Source of the DNA: Symsagittifera roscoffensis
Taxonomy: Eukaryota; Xenacoelomorpha; Acoela; Convolutidae
Direction: 5' to 3'
DNA length: 64,000 nt
Assembly: GCF_963678635.1 (NCBI RefSeq)
Contig: NC_087071.1
Location: forward strand, 32,912,141 to 32,976,140
Shown here one piece after another: positions 22,386 through 32,236 of the stretch (position 1 is its first letter; each line of letters opens with the position of its first letter). Under the pieces are notes generated by a model. That model ran no database searches. It was not told the origin of the DNA and worked only from the letters and a program-made list of their open reading frames with translations. The translations under genes were made by a program, and so were the position numbers.

Positions 22386-23666
22386 TCATATTCTTTTCGT
22401 TACTTAAGGCAATTGAAGTCATGAGTTTATTCGCTATTTTCTTGGTGTAATTATCAATCAATTTTTTCGTCAATTGATTTTAATTTTGCTTTTATTGCTT
22501 TCTAACCTCTATATTTTAATAGAACGACAATATCACTAAGCATGAGACACGTATTCAGGAGGCCTTAACTGCTAGTAGATCACAAACTACTTTTATATTG
22601 TTTTTATTGATACTTTGCTCAGTATTTTCAAAATAACAAATTTAGTTTGTTTGCGCTATTTTGTTCTAGTACACTTAATGTTTTTCTTTCCTTCTACATA
22701 GTGTTATTTTTTCATCTGCAATTCAAATTTCAGCAGGCTAATAAAATAGAAGAGTTTTTTTTGCCAGCTTTTTTCTTGGCGATAATTTTTTGTCTTAGTT
22801 TGTTTGGACTTAGTTCGGAGCAACTTTTCGTCCTTATTTCTGGTGATTTCTGAGAACATTTGCTTGCTGATCGATTCCAATTAATGGCACATCAAATTTT
22901 TGACAAAAAAATAATTAAGTTTCAACGTTTTCTGCTTTTAAAATTCCCACGTTTGGATTTTTAGGACCATTTATCCCGGTTTTGTCTGCATAGTTACCGC
23001 TCGATAACTTTTTATGCTAGTTCAATGCTGGTTTTTGTGTTCTGCTACAGATATTTATCAAAATTAGTCTCATTTTGAGACAAACGTATAAAAATTTCGG
23101 CTGTTTTTTGGCGTGTTTTTTCAATTTTTCATATTTGGAGGCTTTATGTATCGCAAGTGGTGCGAAGCTCTGCTTGGCCTCTGTGTAAAAGCTCAAACAC
23201 TTTTTGTTCCGATGTTCCGACCATTTGAAAAATGGGTCGGAATTGTGTATGCGGGTATGTTAAACTTTTTTCTTTTTGTTTTCCACGCATAATCAGGTAG
23301 GTAGCACATAATTATGGGAATTCCATATTTAAGCCCTTTCAGTCGTGATTCGAACGACATGAAGAAAAAAAAGTTGTCCTAGTATTGAGAAACTCAGGTT
23401 CAAAAATTTTGATTTTCAGTCTAAATTCGAGCAAATAATGCTAGCTAGCAGGCTTACAATAGCCTATTTTTGTTTGATTTTGGCCGTGAAAACTTAGTTT
23501 TACCCAAATAAAGTTGTTTTTTTTTTGCGCCATCTGGGAATAAAAACCATCAAACATTCAAAAAAATTGATTCTGCAAAAAAAAACTTTTTTGTACTGTT
23601 TTAGACTATGATTGAAGCATTCGGTACTACTTTCACAGCAACCGGCTATCCTTGTTTTGTTTGTAG

Positions 23667-23758
23667 GAATGGATATTCTGAAAAAGATGGAGGCTGTCGG
23701 GTCCAAAGATGGCAAGACTTCGAAGGAGGTCAAAATTGCAGCTAGTGGAATCTGCTAG
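23667..23758 (+). CDS. PPIA: cyclophilin A, exon 4
   Basis: Follows TTTGTAG; the joined codon G|GA gives Gly, then MDILKKMEAVGSKDGKTSK and a short end -ASGIC with stop TAG at 23,756. All four exons are in phase and no key residue except the Tyr/Trp position in exon 2 departs from the family, so the gene is probably functional. Confidence 0.93.
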
Positions 23759-24835
23759 AAGTAATAATAATTGTTGTTCGCCTAATTCAGTTCATAACTT
23801 GATTAACAGTGCTTCGATCAATCAATTTTGGCTGGCTGGTTTCGACTAGTAGGGACTTATTGACTGACTTACTAACTAATGATTGGTGCAGTTTTTTTGC
23901 TATTTGGTGAAGTTTGTGCCATGTTTTCAGTGCCACAAGTTGTGATGTTTATTCTTGAAGACAGTTTTAGCTGTTGTTCCGACAACCCTTTTGTTACGCA
24001 TTGTTCGGATTACTTTTCATTAAGAAATTACATAGAATCAAGTTCAGTGTAACTGTTCGAAATTCTGAAGTAACGTGTTGATTTATGCTGGTATTAATCC
24101 AAGCTTTGTAACTAGCAGTTTTCACGCTTCAATGGTTCATAAGCATTAATATTTCTAACAAAGGTTTAAGAGTGTTGAATCTTTCTTGAAAACTTCGCTT
24201 TACAATTTAGCTTGCAACTGGTCATTGCAATTCTGAATGTTGCTCTTAAAGTTGGTTATCTTTAATATTAGATGCAAATATTGATTAGTATATTTACAAG
24301 ATGTTACATTCTGGCGTGACAGTTCTTTGTTCGATGATGGAATGAAACTATGCTCTCCTTTGTGTATCTCCCCTTCTCGTTGAAAACCGGGACGCCTAAC
24401 GTTTTAAATTCTACCGCGAACAGTATCTGGTTTGTTTATGTTTTCCCCGTGATTCTTAGACAGAGTAGTGATTTTTTTTACTTCTTGATGTTAACCGAAG
24501 ATATCAACGCCAGCAGCCCGGATTCTGCTACAAGCTGCTCCAGTTTTCACTCGATTTTTCAGTTGCCGTATGATCCGAACTGATCTATTGTGGTTGCTTT
24601 CGCGTCGCTAGAACGTTAGATCTAATAAAGCTGTTCGAAAGTAAAATCATCACTCGAAAGTTTTGAGGAATTGCCATCTGTTTTTCAATGAGTCATGTAG
24701 AATATGAAATTCTAGGCTAACCTAAGTAGTGCGTGGACACATTCCTGTGACTAGAGCGCAGTGACCCTCCCCTTTTTGTCTCCCCTCGGATTGTACGCGA
24801 TACCATACATAAATAGCTTCTGCCCCAGTTCGGCC
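23759..24835. other. downstream flank of cyclophilin gene, no gene seen
   Basis: Contains a poly(A)-type signal AATAAA at ~24,625, about 870 bp after the cyclophilin stop. A 77-codon plus-strand ORF at 24,350-24,583 has no recognisable motif and no splice context, and I do not call it. Confidence 0.5.
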
Positions 24836-25315
24836 TCACTTATGCCCGGCGACGTAGTTCCATTTAGGAGTGTTCAGGTCACTTCGGTACTCGTAAATAT
24901 GCACACCGAGTAGTTCAGCCAAAATGTGCAGGTCCGATTCGATAATACCCCGATCGAGTAACGACTGTTTGGGGTCGTGGTAAGGGTAATAAAAAGAACT
25001 CAGGCGGCCCGCCTGCTTTTTCTGTTGCTCCTTGAGTTCCCTCTGTAAGGCCCAGGACCTTCCTCGGTTCCCAGTTAGAAGGTAATGAATGCAATCAAGG
25101 AAGCAACATGATCCCCCAAGCGCGCACTCCATCAAAACGGGTTCGTGAGAAATCGGGTCAACAGTATCGTGGTTATTGAGGGAAACAGGTTTCCGCCCAA
25201 GCGATAGGCCCAGGGTTCGACAAATACGTGCTCTGGACTCTATACTTAAATGGCGCATCGGGCCGTCGGATAAGAGAACCATTCGCTGTATTGAGCATTC
25301 CTCGCAATTTTGCAC
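24836..25315 (-). CDS. orphan ORF, weak OTU-protease resemblance
   Basis: A 159-codon minus-strand frame in a patch clearly GC-richer than its surroundings (~24,740-25,440). The reading has no ATG at its 5' limit (GTG), so it is probably an exon or a fragment. Residues near 65-80 read CALGGSCCFLDC and HYLLTGNRG, and near 123-150 ESDLHILAELLGVHIYEY. This arrangement recalls OTU-family cysteine proteases (DGxCxFR ... YLLTG ... W....I.ALA....I.VY), but the Asp of the Cys motif is Gly and the C-terminal His context is not clear. It could equally be a piece of an unrelated mobile element. The ORF has no intron or regulatory signal I can name. Confidence 0.3.
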   Translation of the reverse strand: MQNCEECSIQRMVLLSDGPMRHLSIESRARICRTLGLSLGRKPVSLNNHDTVDPISHEPVLMECALGGSCCFLDCIHYLLTGNRGRSWALQRELKEQQKKQAGRLSSFYYPYHDPKQSLLDRGIIESDLHILAELLGVHIYEYRSDLNTPKWNYVAGHK

Positions 25316-25869
25316 ACAAAAAGGGCAGCTTCCCGTAAGTTATCGGTGTGATACTTGCGATTAGCGGAACGCTCCAGCTCCAGATAACCCCTTGATCATT
25401 TAATTCGTCCCGATGAATATGCACAAGGGTCGGAAGGGTGATTTTGAGTTTTTTCTTTTTACATCGATTCGATCAATAAACTTACTTTCCAGATCATCCA
25501 ATAGATGCTTCCTGCTATTTACTATTGCTTTCTGAGTTCCAATGACAGTTGATGAGACAACTTCCTCATCTCACGCTGCTCTCACTCTCTCTTCACTTTC
25601 AGCAACAGTTCAAGCAATCATCGTGATACGAATTACAATAGTTGGAACGTTTTGATTGGACTCGTCGCTTTTTAAAAGCTTCTTTAATTGAATATCGTCA
25701 GAAGCAGACATTGCTTATGGTTGCCACCCTAAGTGTTCTGATTTCAAATAGAAACAGAAACATGAATTATTTTATTGCGTTCACAAAATGTGACGCCGCC
25801 GCCACCACAAAAGAAATTTGTTTTTATTCCCTTGCAAAAGGAAGGGAAATGCTATTGGAATAATTCGTA

Positions 25870-26330
25870 TAACGTTTTAAGCATTGAGAATTGAAACGAC
25901 TATTCTCATTCAATGCGAATATTAACGATTCCTCTCGTAAAATACGAGCATACGAAACCTTCTTCTCGTAAAATACGAATGTACGAATAGAGAATACGAA
26001 GTTAAGAAGTAACTTCTCATTTGATACGAAAAGTGGTACGATTTCCCATCTGAGTATAAATAGAAGCTCAAAACTACGGGAATTCATTCCCAACAATTTC
26101 TCTTCTAACACCACAACCTCCCTCTCTAATATTCCCAACAATATCTTTTCTAACACCAACACCCCTCTCTTCTACCACCCCAACCAATCTCTAAAATAAT
26201 ATCTACTCGCAGTAAAAATATCTCTCATCTCACCGTTAAAATAGATATTGAGTCAAAAGGCAACTTGCTGTAAATTCATTCTAACTTCTTTTTTTAATAA
26301 AATATTTCTCAGCGAATTTTAGATTTACTT
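25870..26330 (+). promoter_or_regulatory. LTR-like promoter and poly(A) region of retroelement 1
   Basis: Upstream repeats TCTCGTAAAATACGA occur twice (~25,934 and ~25,965). A TATA box TATAAATA lies at 26,055-26,062 and a poly(A) signal AATAAA at 26,296-26,301. This order fits U3-R of an LTR. I could not find a matching copy 3' of the element, so LTR boundaries and a primer-binding site are not defined. Confidence 0.5.
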
Positions 26331-26387
26331 TCTAAGATAGAAAGTAGAAAGGACCCTTTATTCTATTAAAGTCTCCGAAACCAAGCG

Positions 26388-28481
26388 ATGATAGTAATGA
26401 TATATCTTAGCTTATATCATTTTGCCACCGGAGACAAAAATAATAATAGTGGACTTGAAATTGAATTCATGATTGATCCAGGATCAACTTGTAGTATCAT
26501 AAACTACCCAACTTATCAAGAATTGGAAAAATTAGGTCAAAAAATGACAATTTACCGATCCAAAATTAAAGCAAAGACTTATAATGGATCTGATATACGT
26601 ATGTTTGGCCATACATCTATTCAATCTTGTTTCGACACTGATGGAAAATATCCATCTAACCACAAAGTGTGGATAACTGAAGAAAAGACTGCTTATCTGT
26701 TAGGAGTAGACTTTTGTCATCTCTTCTTAAAAGCTCTCTACTTTGATATCCCCGCAGTTGAGCTCAAATCAAAAGAAGGTGTAATATCCTACGGGTTGAT
26801 GAACAACGATAAAGAATATCCTAACGTTTCAAAAATTGTCTCAATTAACTTGAAAGAACCCTTGTTCATTCCAGCACGCTCTACATACTTATACAAACAC
26901 TTGGCTGAACCAAATTCATACTTCGAAAAAGGGACTACATTCCTGCCTCATAAAAATACAACTAAAACCGAATTGGTTTTCATTAATACAGTTTGTACTC
27001 AAATTGAGCAAAGCCTACCTATCCTAATTGAGAATCAAAAAGATCATCCTGTCACACTAAACAAGTGTGTACTAGGCTATGCAGTAACTGATATTCAAGG
27101 ATACGAGGATAAAATATTTGCTATCCACGATTGTGATGAGTTCACAACGAGAATTTTAAACGAAAGTTCGGAATTCGATAGCTGTTTCATGCTGAACACT
27201 GTTGTCAATACAACACAGGAAAGCAATACTCAATTATCCGGCCCCTGTCTACAATATGTAGACTTCAAAAAAAGGTCCATATTCGAATCGAATATGCCCA
27301 TTGCCCATACAATCTCTGCAGATAGAGCAATGAAAAAAGGATTTGCTGAATCAATTAGCAAAAGGTATCCTGAGCTACGACACTTTTGTAACTCAATACA
27401 TGCTAACATTAACGATATTCTCATCTTCACTGATCCAAAATCTGGACTAATCATATATAACCTGATTACCAAACAGAGGTACTTTCAGAAACCCACTTAC
27501 GACGCTATATTCAATACCTTGTCCGAAATGAAAGATCATGCTATAGCAAATAACATTCGATCTATCGCAATGCCCAAAATTGCTTGTGGCTTAGATAAAA
27601 TGAATTGGGAAGAAGTTTCCAAAATCATTGTCGATGTATTCCAACATTCTGGAATTACTATATTTGTCTATGTTTCAGGACAAGAAATCAAGGACATGCC
27701 TGCCCTTGAATTGTTTGATACAGAGAATGTATCAGAAATATTTAAACAAATTGGTTCAGATATAGTCAAAGTATGCAAAAATGAAAACGAAATAGCAACC
27801 GACTTTTCTAATGATGCAAAGAACATTTGCAGGCCTCCCTTGAAAGAACAATTTAAAAAGTACCGAAACAAAGAACATAATGATCGGCTAATTGCCTTTC
27901 TAGTCAACGAAACGTTTACCCAATACTCCTCAATTGATAAGGACAATAGTAGTACTTTGGAAAAAATTGAAACTACTATTAAATTCTTATCTGACTTCGA
28001 TTTCACACAAAGTGATATATCGGATGATGAATTTGCAGATCTAATTCAAATGCTGATAGAGGATCAAGATGTTTATTCTCATCACAAATATGACATTGGA
28101 AAAACGAAGCATAAATTCCATATACCACTCAAAAAGGACGCAACGTTCAAAAAACAACGACCGAGTAAAATCCCAGTCCATCTAAGAGATAAATTGGACA
28201 AGTTAATGGATGAATTAATCCAAGCAGGCATAGTCAGAGAACTAAATGAAAAAGATGATATGAACTCATGGTTCGTAAATCCAGTCATCATTCTTCCAAA
28301 AAAAGACTACGTTAAGTTAGTCTTGGATGCTAGGTATCTAAACTCAATCACAGATACTAGCAATTGTAGTTGGCCATTAGAACCACTACAAGTTCTCATG
28401 ACCCGAATAAACGGATCATACTTCACAAGTAGTGATCTCTCTTGCGCCTACCATCAAGTACCTCTAACAGATGAGGCCTAG
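26388..28481 (+). CDS. pol part 1: retropepsin - TARG1-like Macro domain - reverse transcriptase N-terminus
   Basis: A 697-codon frame ending in an in-frame TAG. Residues ~20-110: retropepsin-like fold with an unusual active-site motif, D30-P-G-S in place of D-S/T-G, and a later LLGVDF. Residues ~290-431: a Macro domain of the TARG1/OARD1 type. Visible motifs are AHTISADRAMKKGFA (from A306), YNLITKQRY with Lys362, KPTYDAI, MPKIACGLD with Asp403, and W-EEV, then I-IFVY. In human TARG1 the equivalent Lys and Asp act in removal of ADP-ribose from glutamate/aspartate. Residues ~590-697: reverse transcriptase start (KIPVHLRDKL, VNPVIILPKKDYVKLVLDAR, and the first catalytic Asp in SSDLSCAYHQ). Frame begins at ATG 26,388, 7 codons after a stop. 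The Macro is between protease and reverse transcriptase, not at an end. Confidence 0.85.
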   Translation: MIVMIYLSLYHFATGDKNNNSGLEIEFMIDPGSTCSIINYPTYQELEKLGQKMTIYRSKIKAKTYNGSDIRMFGHTSIQSCFDTDGKYPSNHKVWITEEKTAYLLGVDFCHLFLKALYFDIPAVELKSKEGVISYGLMNNDKEYPNVSKIVSINLKEPLFIPARSTYLYKHLAEPNSYFEKGTTFLPHKNTTKTELVFINTVCTQIEQSLPILIENQKDHPVTLNKCVLGYAVTDIQGYEDKIFAIHDCDEFTTRILNESSEFDSCFMLNTVVNTTQESNTQLSGPCLQYVDFKKRSIFESNMPIAHTISADRAMKKGFAESISKRYPELRHFCNSIHANINDILIFTDPKSGLIIYNLITKQRYFQKPTYDAIFNTLSEMKDHAIANNIRSIAMPKIACGLDKMNWEEVSKIIVDVFQHSGITIFVYVSGQEIKDMPALELFDTENVSEIFKQIGSDIVKVCKNENEIATDFSNDAKNICRPPLKEQFKKYRNKEHNDRLIAFLVNETFTQYSSIDKDNSSTLEKIETTIKFLSDFDFTQSDISDDEFADLIQMLIEDQDVYSHHKYDIGKTKHKFHIPLKKDATFKKQRPSKIPVHLRDKLDKLMDELIQAGIVRELNEKDDMNSWFVNPVIILPKKDYVKLVLDARYLNSITDTSNCSWPLEPLQVLMTRINGSYFTSSDLSCAYHQVPLTDEA

Positions 28482-28829
28482 AAATTAAGAAGCTTTATTG
28501 TAGGAGGTAGACAATATACCTACCAAGTTGGTTTCTATGGCTTGAAACCACTTCCAAATTTCTTCAGTAAACTAATGAGATATGCCTTCGGACCCCTCAT
28601 TAAAGAAAAAAAGCAATTACTTACATAGACGACACTCTGTTACAGAGTCAAAGTAAATATGAAATGTTTGACACAATTCGAGAATATCATTCTCTTTTAC
28701 GGAAGGCCAACTTAAAAGCTGCCCCTGACAAAACCTTTTTCTTCCTAAGAAAAGTTAAATTTCTAGGCCACGTTGTCTCTAAAGATGGTCTTTCCCCAAT
28801 CGCTTCACGAATTGATGATATAAAAAACA
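28482..28829 (+). pseudogene. pol part 2: broken reverse transcriptase middle
   Basis: After the TAG at 28,479 the same frame continues with recognisable palm text (QVGFYGLKP, LMRYAFG). It then shifts near the A7 run at ~28,605-28,613. The catalytic Y-I-D-D box is at 28,622-28,633 in another frame, followed by FLGHVVSKDGL. A second shift occurs near the A6 run at ~28,815-28,822. Both shifts are in poly(A) runs, so sequencing or assembly error is possible for these two; the TAG is a substitution-type break. Confidence 0.8.
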
Positions 28830-31800
28830 TTGAAATCCCCTGAATCAAAAACAGAAGTTCTAGGAGTATTAGGTGTCATGGGATTCTACAGCACATACAT
28901 CATCAATTTTCATGTGGACGCAAAATGTCTATATGAACTGGCAAACAGTAGTGATAAGTTTCAATGGCTACCATGCCATGAAGAAGTTTTTCAAAAACTG
29001 AAAGACAAATTCTGTCATGATATTTCAAATGCCATACCTAATGTAAACTACCCATTCCACATTCACGCCGACTCCTCAAATGTAGGAACCGGGTGTATAC
29101 TCATACAAGACTTTCCTGAAGGGAAAAGAATTGTTTCTGCCAATTCTAGAGTCTTTGATAAAGCTGAGCAGAAAATGTCTACTCAACATCGTGAATTATG
29201 TGGAATAATATCTGCTTTGCAAACCTATGAATTCTACATTATAGGTTCACCCTTTCCTCTATACCTATATTGCGACCACAGACCTATTCTCTTCTTATGG
29301 TCCAGAAAAGGACAACTTTCTCATAGATTTTTCAAATATCAAGTCGTATTGACAAATTTCAACAATTTGAAAATAATCTATACCCCAGGTTCAAACCTAG
29401 CCTTTCCTGACTTATTGAGCCGAAATGTGCCCATCGCTGATATCAAAAGATATCAACTAGAACACAAAACCATTCCAAATGATATAAAGTTCATCCTAGA
29501 CAATGGAGAACAAATATGTTATTCAGTACTCCACAAAGATGATAACATATTTCAAAACGATTGCTATCCAGTCATTGCTCAAGTGCAAGGCGGAAAAAAG
29601 AAATTAATCAACATAAGTGACAGAGGAGACTTCAGCATTGAAGATGCTCCAGAATATTTTGAAGAATTTTGTAGTGCGATTCAGAATATAACAGATTTCT
29701 TCCGATTTGGCAAACAAATTAACCAAATCAAACGACTATCTATACCAGATATAAACAATGAAAACATTTATGAAGAAATTCCAGATGAAGTATCTGAACT
29801 TGATGATCCTTTGGAAAATTCAGAATGGCTTGACTTATATGAAGGCAACGTTGAGAACAACCTTCTCAACGACCTGGTTAAAGCAAAAAATGATTTTGCA
29901 ACCAAAACAAGATCTTTGAAGTTAATTGAACCCCTAAGTCTCCAATCTGAAGAGAATAAATCAGATTCTTTTGAACTGATAGCAAAAATGACCGACTTTG
30001 CTAAAGAAGCAAATTTAGACGTTGAAACAATTATGCAAGAGCAGTGTAACGATACTGTAATCATAGATATCAAAAATTGCATAAAGCAAAACGAAAAGCC
30101 AGAAAGAAACAAAAAAAATCCTTATCGTGAAGAAAAAGGATTAAAAGCCTATATCAGGCAGTTTGAATTATTATTCATTGAAGACCAACATGATCTTCTT
30201 TGTATTAATGAATATAATGATGACTATACTAAGAGTCCAAAAATTTGCTTACCCATCTCCCTAGTGCTAAATTGCTTTGAGTTAGCTCATAAGCATCCTC
30301 TTAGCGGTCATCACGGCGAAACAAAAACTTTGGAAATAATCAAAAGATATTTCTATTGGCCCGGACTCTATAAATGGGTAAACATGCTTCTTCATGATTG
30401 CCTAGAATGTCAGAAAAATAAACCTAAACGAAAAGACCTGAATGAAGCTCCATTACAACAATGGGGACAATTAGAAACAATCCCAATGAAAACGATCCAC
30501 ATTGATCATAAAGGTCCACTTAGACCATCAAGTCACGGCAAAAACTTTTGCTTAGTTGTGATAGATGCCTTCTCTAGATATCTTCAAGTCTATCCATGCA
30601 CCCATGCAGACTCTAGGGAAACCATTAAGCTCCTAGAGAAATACATCAGAACATTTGGTATTCCACAACAAATTATTCATGATAATGGAAGTGCATTCAT
30701 GAGTAATGACTTTGCTCATTGGTCCTCTGAATTGGGAATAACCCTGAGGCCAAGAACTACTTACTCGCCTTGGACTAACGGAAAAGTTGAAGTCCAGAAT
30801 AAACATTTAACCCAGTACTTTCGACATTTCTTGAGTACCTCAGGCTCAAACTGGTCTGAATTAAAAAATAAATTTGCTTTTGCACATAACACCGCCATTA
30901 ATTCAAGTACAGGTTACACTCCATATGAGATTGTCTTTGGCATAAAACCTCAGGTTCCCCTTAGCCTTAAATTAGGCCTCTACCGCGACCAAAACAAAAG
31001 ATGTACCTCTGAATTTTGCGCTGGTCTCGAAAATCATGCTCATACCGAGCATAAGTCAAACAATGAGACCATAGATAGATTTCTAAAAAATCAAATTTCC
31101 GCCGAAATACTAAAAAGGGAAAATGATTTTAAGTTGATTTATAGTAACACCTATACCCATTGCCGCCGCATCACTAATAAGGCCCACATGTTCCGAAATC
31201 AATTTAAATTAAGACGGCCTATAAAAGAAGGCACAAAAGTGTTACTAGAAAATAGATCCAAACCACTATTGAAAAGTCAAAAGCTTTTGAATTTGAGATC
31301 TGGACCTTACACCGTAATTGAAAAAATCACGGAAGTAACATACGGAATTCAAAATGATTTCACTAACGAAAAAAAGATTGTCCACCGCAATCATATTGTT
31401 GAATACTTTCCTAAAGAACAACAAATGTCCAAGCTACTACAAGAGTACTCTAGTGATTTATTTTCAAGTGATTTTTATGATCATATACCAAATCAACAAG
31501 TCGACTCTTTCAATAAACCTAAACAGGTTCAAAATCTACAATACCAATTTTGGCCAGTAGTCAACAATGGTTATCAGCAAATGACTGATCATAACCCTAC
31601 AAATGAGGATCAAAATAAAACTATTGTACAAGAACAATCATTAGATTCAGGCAGAGAAACCATGCATCTAAGAACTTTGTTCGATACAACAGCGATTGAC
31701 CAGAATCTTAGACCTATTCGAAGTTCAACTCCCTATCCTGCTGATAAAACCCCTAATCCTTCAACTAGTCAATCTAGTAGTTATGGCCACCGCCGCCTAC

Positions 31801-32102
31801 CTAGCCGCAGTATAAGTCCTAATACTAGTCTCGCAAATGACTTTGGCCGCCGCCACCAAAATATAACAACACAATATAATACCCCCCGTCCTCCTGATAT
31901 CCCTCGTTTATCTGAATCATCAGAAAGCTTTACTGATGGAAAAAATATCCCTTATAGCTCTCAGGAAAGCTTCTTTGAGAACACTCGATCCGCACCTGGA
32001 TCACTTTTTGAATCCAAAAGACCTAAACGGACAAATCGTCCTACAAACTTTTATGGAACTACAATTCCATCTAGTTTAATTGGCAAATTTAAAAAGAAAT
32101 AA
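28830..32102 (+). CDS. pol part 3: RNase H - integrase - GPY/F - Ser-rich tail
   Basis: About 1,090 open codons. RNase H: HADSSNVGTG with Asp81, then TQHRELCG, YCDHRPI, and PGSNLAFPDLLSRN. Integrase zinc finger HHCC at about residues 487-527 (HPLSGHHG ... CLEC). Integrase core with Asp559 (HIDHKGP), Asp618 (HDNGSAF) and Glu654 (NGKVEVQNKH): exactly 35 residues between the last two, the D,D35E spacing. GPY/F module at 825-827 (LRSGPYTVI). The last ~230 residues are polar and Ser/Pro/Arg-rich with no domain seen. The open frame has no ATG at its start; it is the 3' part of pol after a frameshift. All catalytic residues are present, so the loss is recent. A poly(A) signal AATAAA follows at ~32,204. 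Confidence 0.93.
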   Translation: MKSPESKTEVLGVLGVMGFYSTYIINFHVDAKCLYELANSSDKFQWLPCHEEVFQKLKDKFCHDISNAIPNVNYPFHIHADSSNVGTGCILIQDFPEGKRIVSANSRVFDKAEQKMSTQHRELCGIISALQTYEFYIIGSPFPLYLYCDHRPILFLWSRKGQLSHRFFKYQVVLTNFNNLKIIYTPGSNLAFPDLLSRNVPIADIKRYQLEHKTIPNDIKFILDNGEQICYSVLHKDDNIFQNDCYPVIAQVQGGKKKLINISDRGDFSIEDAPEYFEEFCSAIQNITDFFRFGKQINQIKRLSIPDINNENIYEEIPDEVSELDDPLENSEWLDLYEGNVENNLLNDLVKAKNDFATKTRSLKLIEPLSLQSEENKSDSFELIAKMTDFAKEANLDVETIMQEQCNDTVIIDIKNCIKQNEKPERNKKNPYREEKGLKAYIRQFELLFIEDQHDLLCINEYNDDYTKSPKICLPISLVLNCFELAHKHPLSGHHGETKTLEIIKRYFYWPGLYKWVNMLLHDCLECQKNKPKRKDLNEAPLQQWGQLETIPMKTIHIDHKGPLRPSSHGKNFCLVVIDAFSRYLQVYPCTHADSRETIKLLEKYIRTFGIPQQIIHDNGSAFMSNDFAHWSSELGITLRPRTTYSPWTNGKVEVQNKHLTQYFRHFLSTSGSNWSELKNKFAFAHNTAINSSTGYTPYEIVFGIKPQVPLSLKLGLYRDQNKRCTSEFCAGLENHAHTEHKSNNETIDRFLKNQISAEILKRENDFKLIYSNTYTHCRRITNKAHMFRNQFKLRRPIKEGTKVLLENRSKPLLKSQKLLNLRSGPYTVIEKITEVTYGIQNDFTNEKKIVHRNHIVEYFPKEQQMSKLLQEYSSDLFSSDFYDHIPNQQVDSFNKPKQVQNLQYQFWPVVNNGYQQMTDHNPTNEDQNKTIVQEQSLDSGRETMHLRTLFDTTAIDQNLRPIRSSTPYPADKTPNPSTSQSSSYGHRRLPSRSISPNTSLANDFGRRHQNITTQYNTPRPPDIPRLSESSESFTDGKNIPYSSQESFFENTRSAPGSLFESKRPKRTNRPTNFYGTTIPSSLIGKFKKK

Positions 32103-32236
32103 AAACACTAAACCATTTATTTGGCCAAACTAAATATTTTTTTAATTCTTTCTATTGGCCTTTTTCTTTTTTTCTTTTTTCCCTTTTATAAATATTTCGT
32201 TTGTAATAAAACCACAAAACACCAAAAATAACATAT

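Noticed and set aside
22155-22473. Pair of small similar ORFs on opposite strands as related genes
   Set aside because: They read the two arms of one inverted repeat.
24350-24583. 77-codon ORF after the cyclophilin gene
   Set aside because: No motif and no supported start or splice sites; likely untranslated flank.
27230-28291. Minus-strand ORFs of 69-112 codons inside pol
   Set aside because: Shadows of the pol reading frame.
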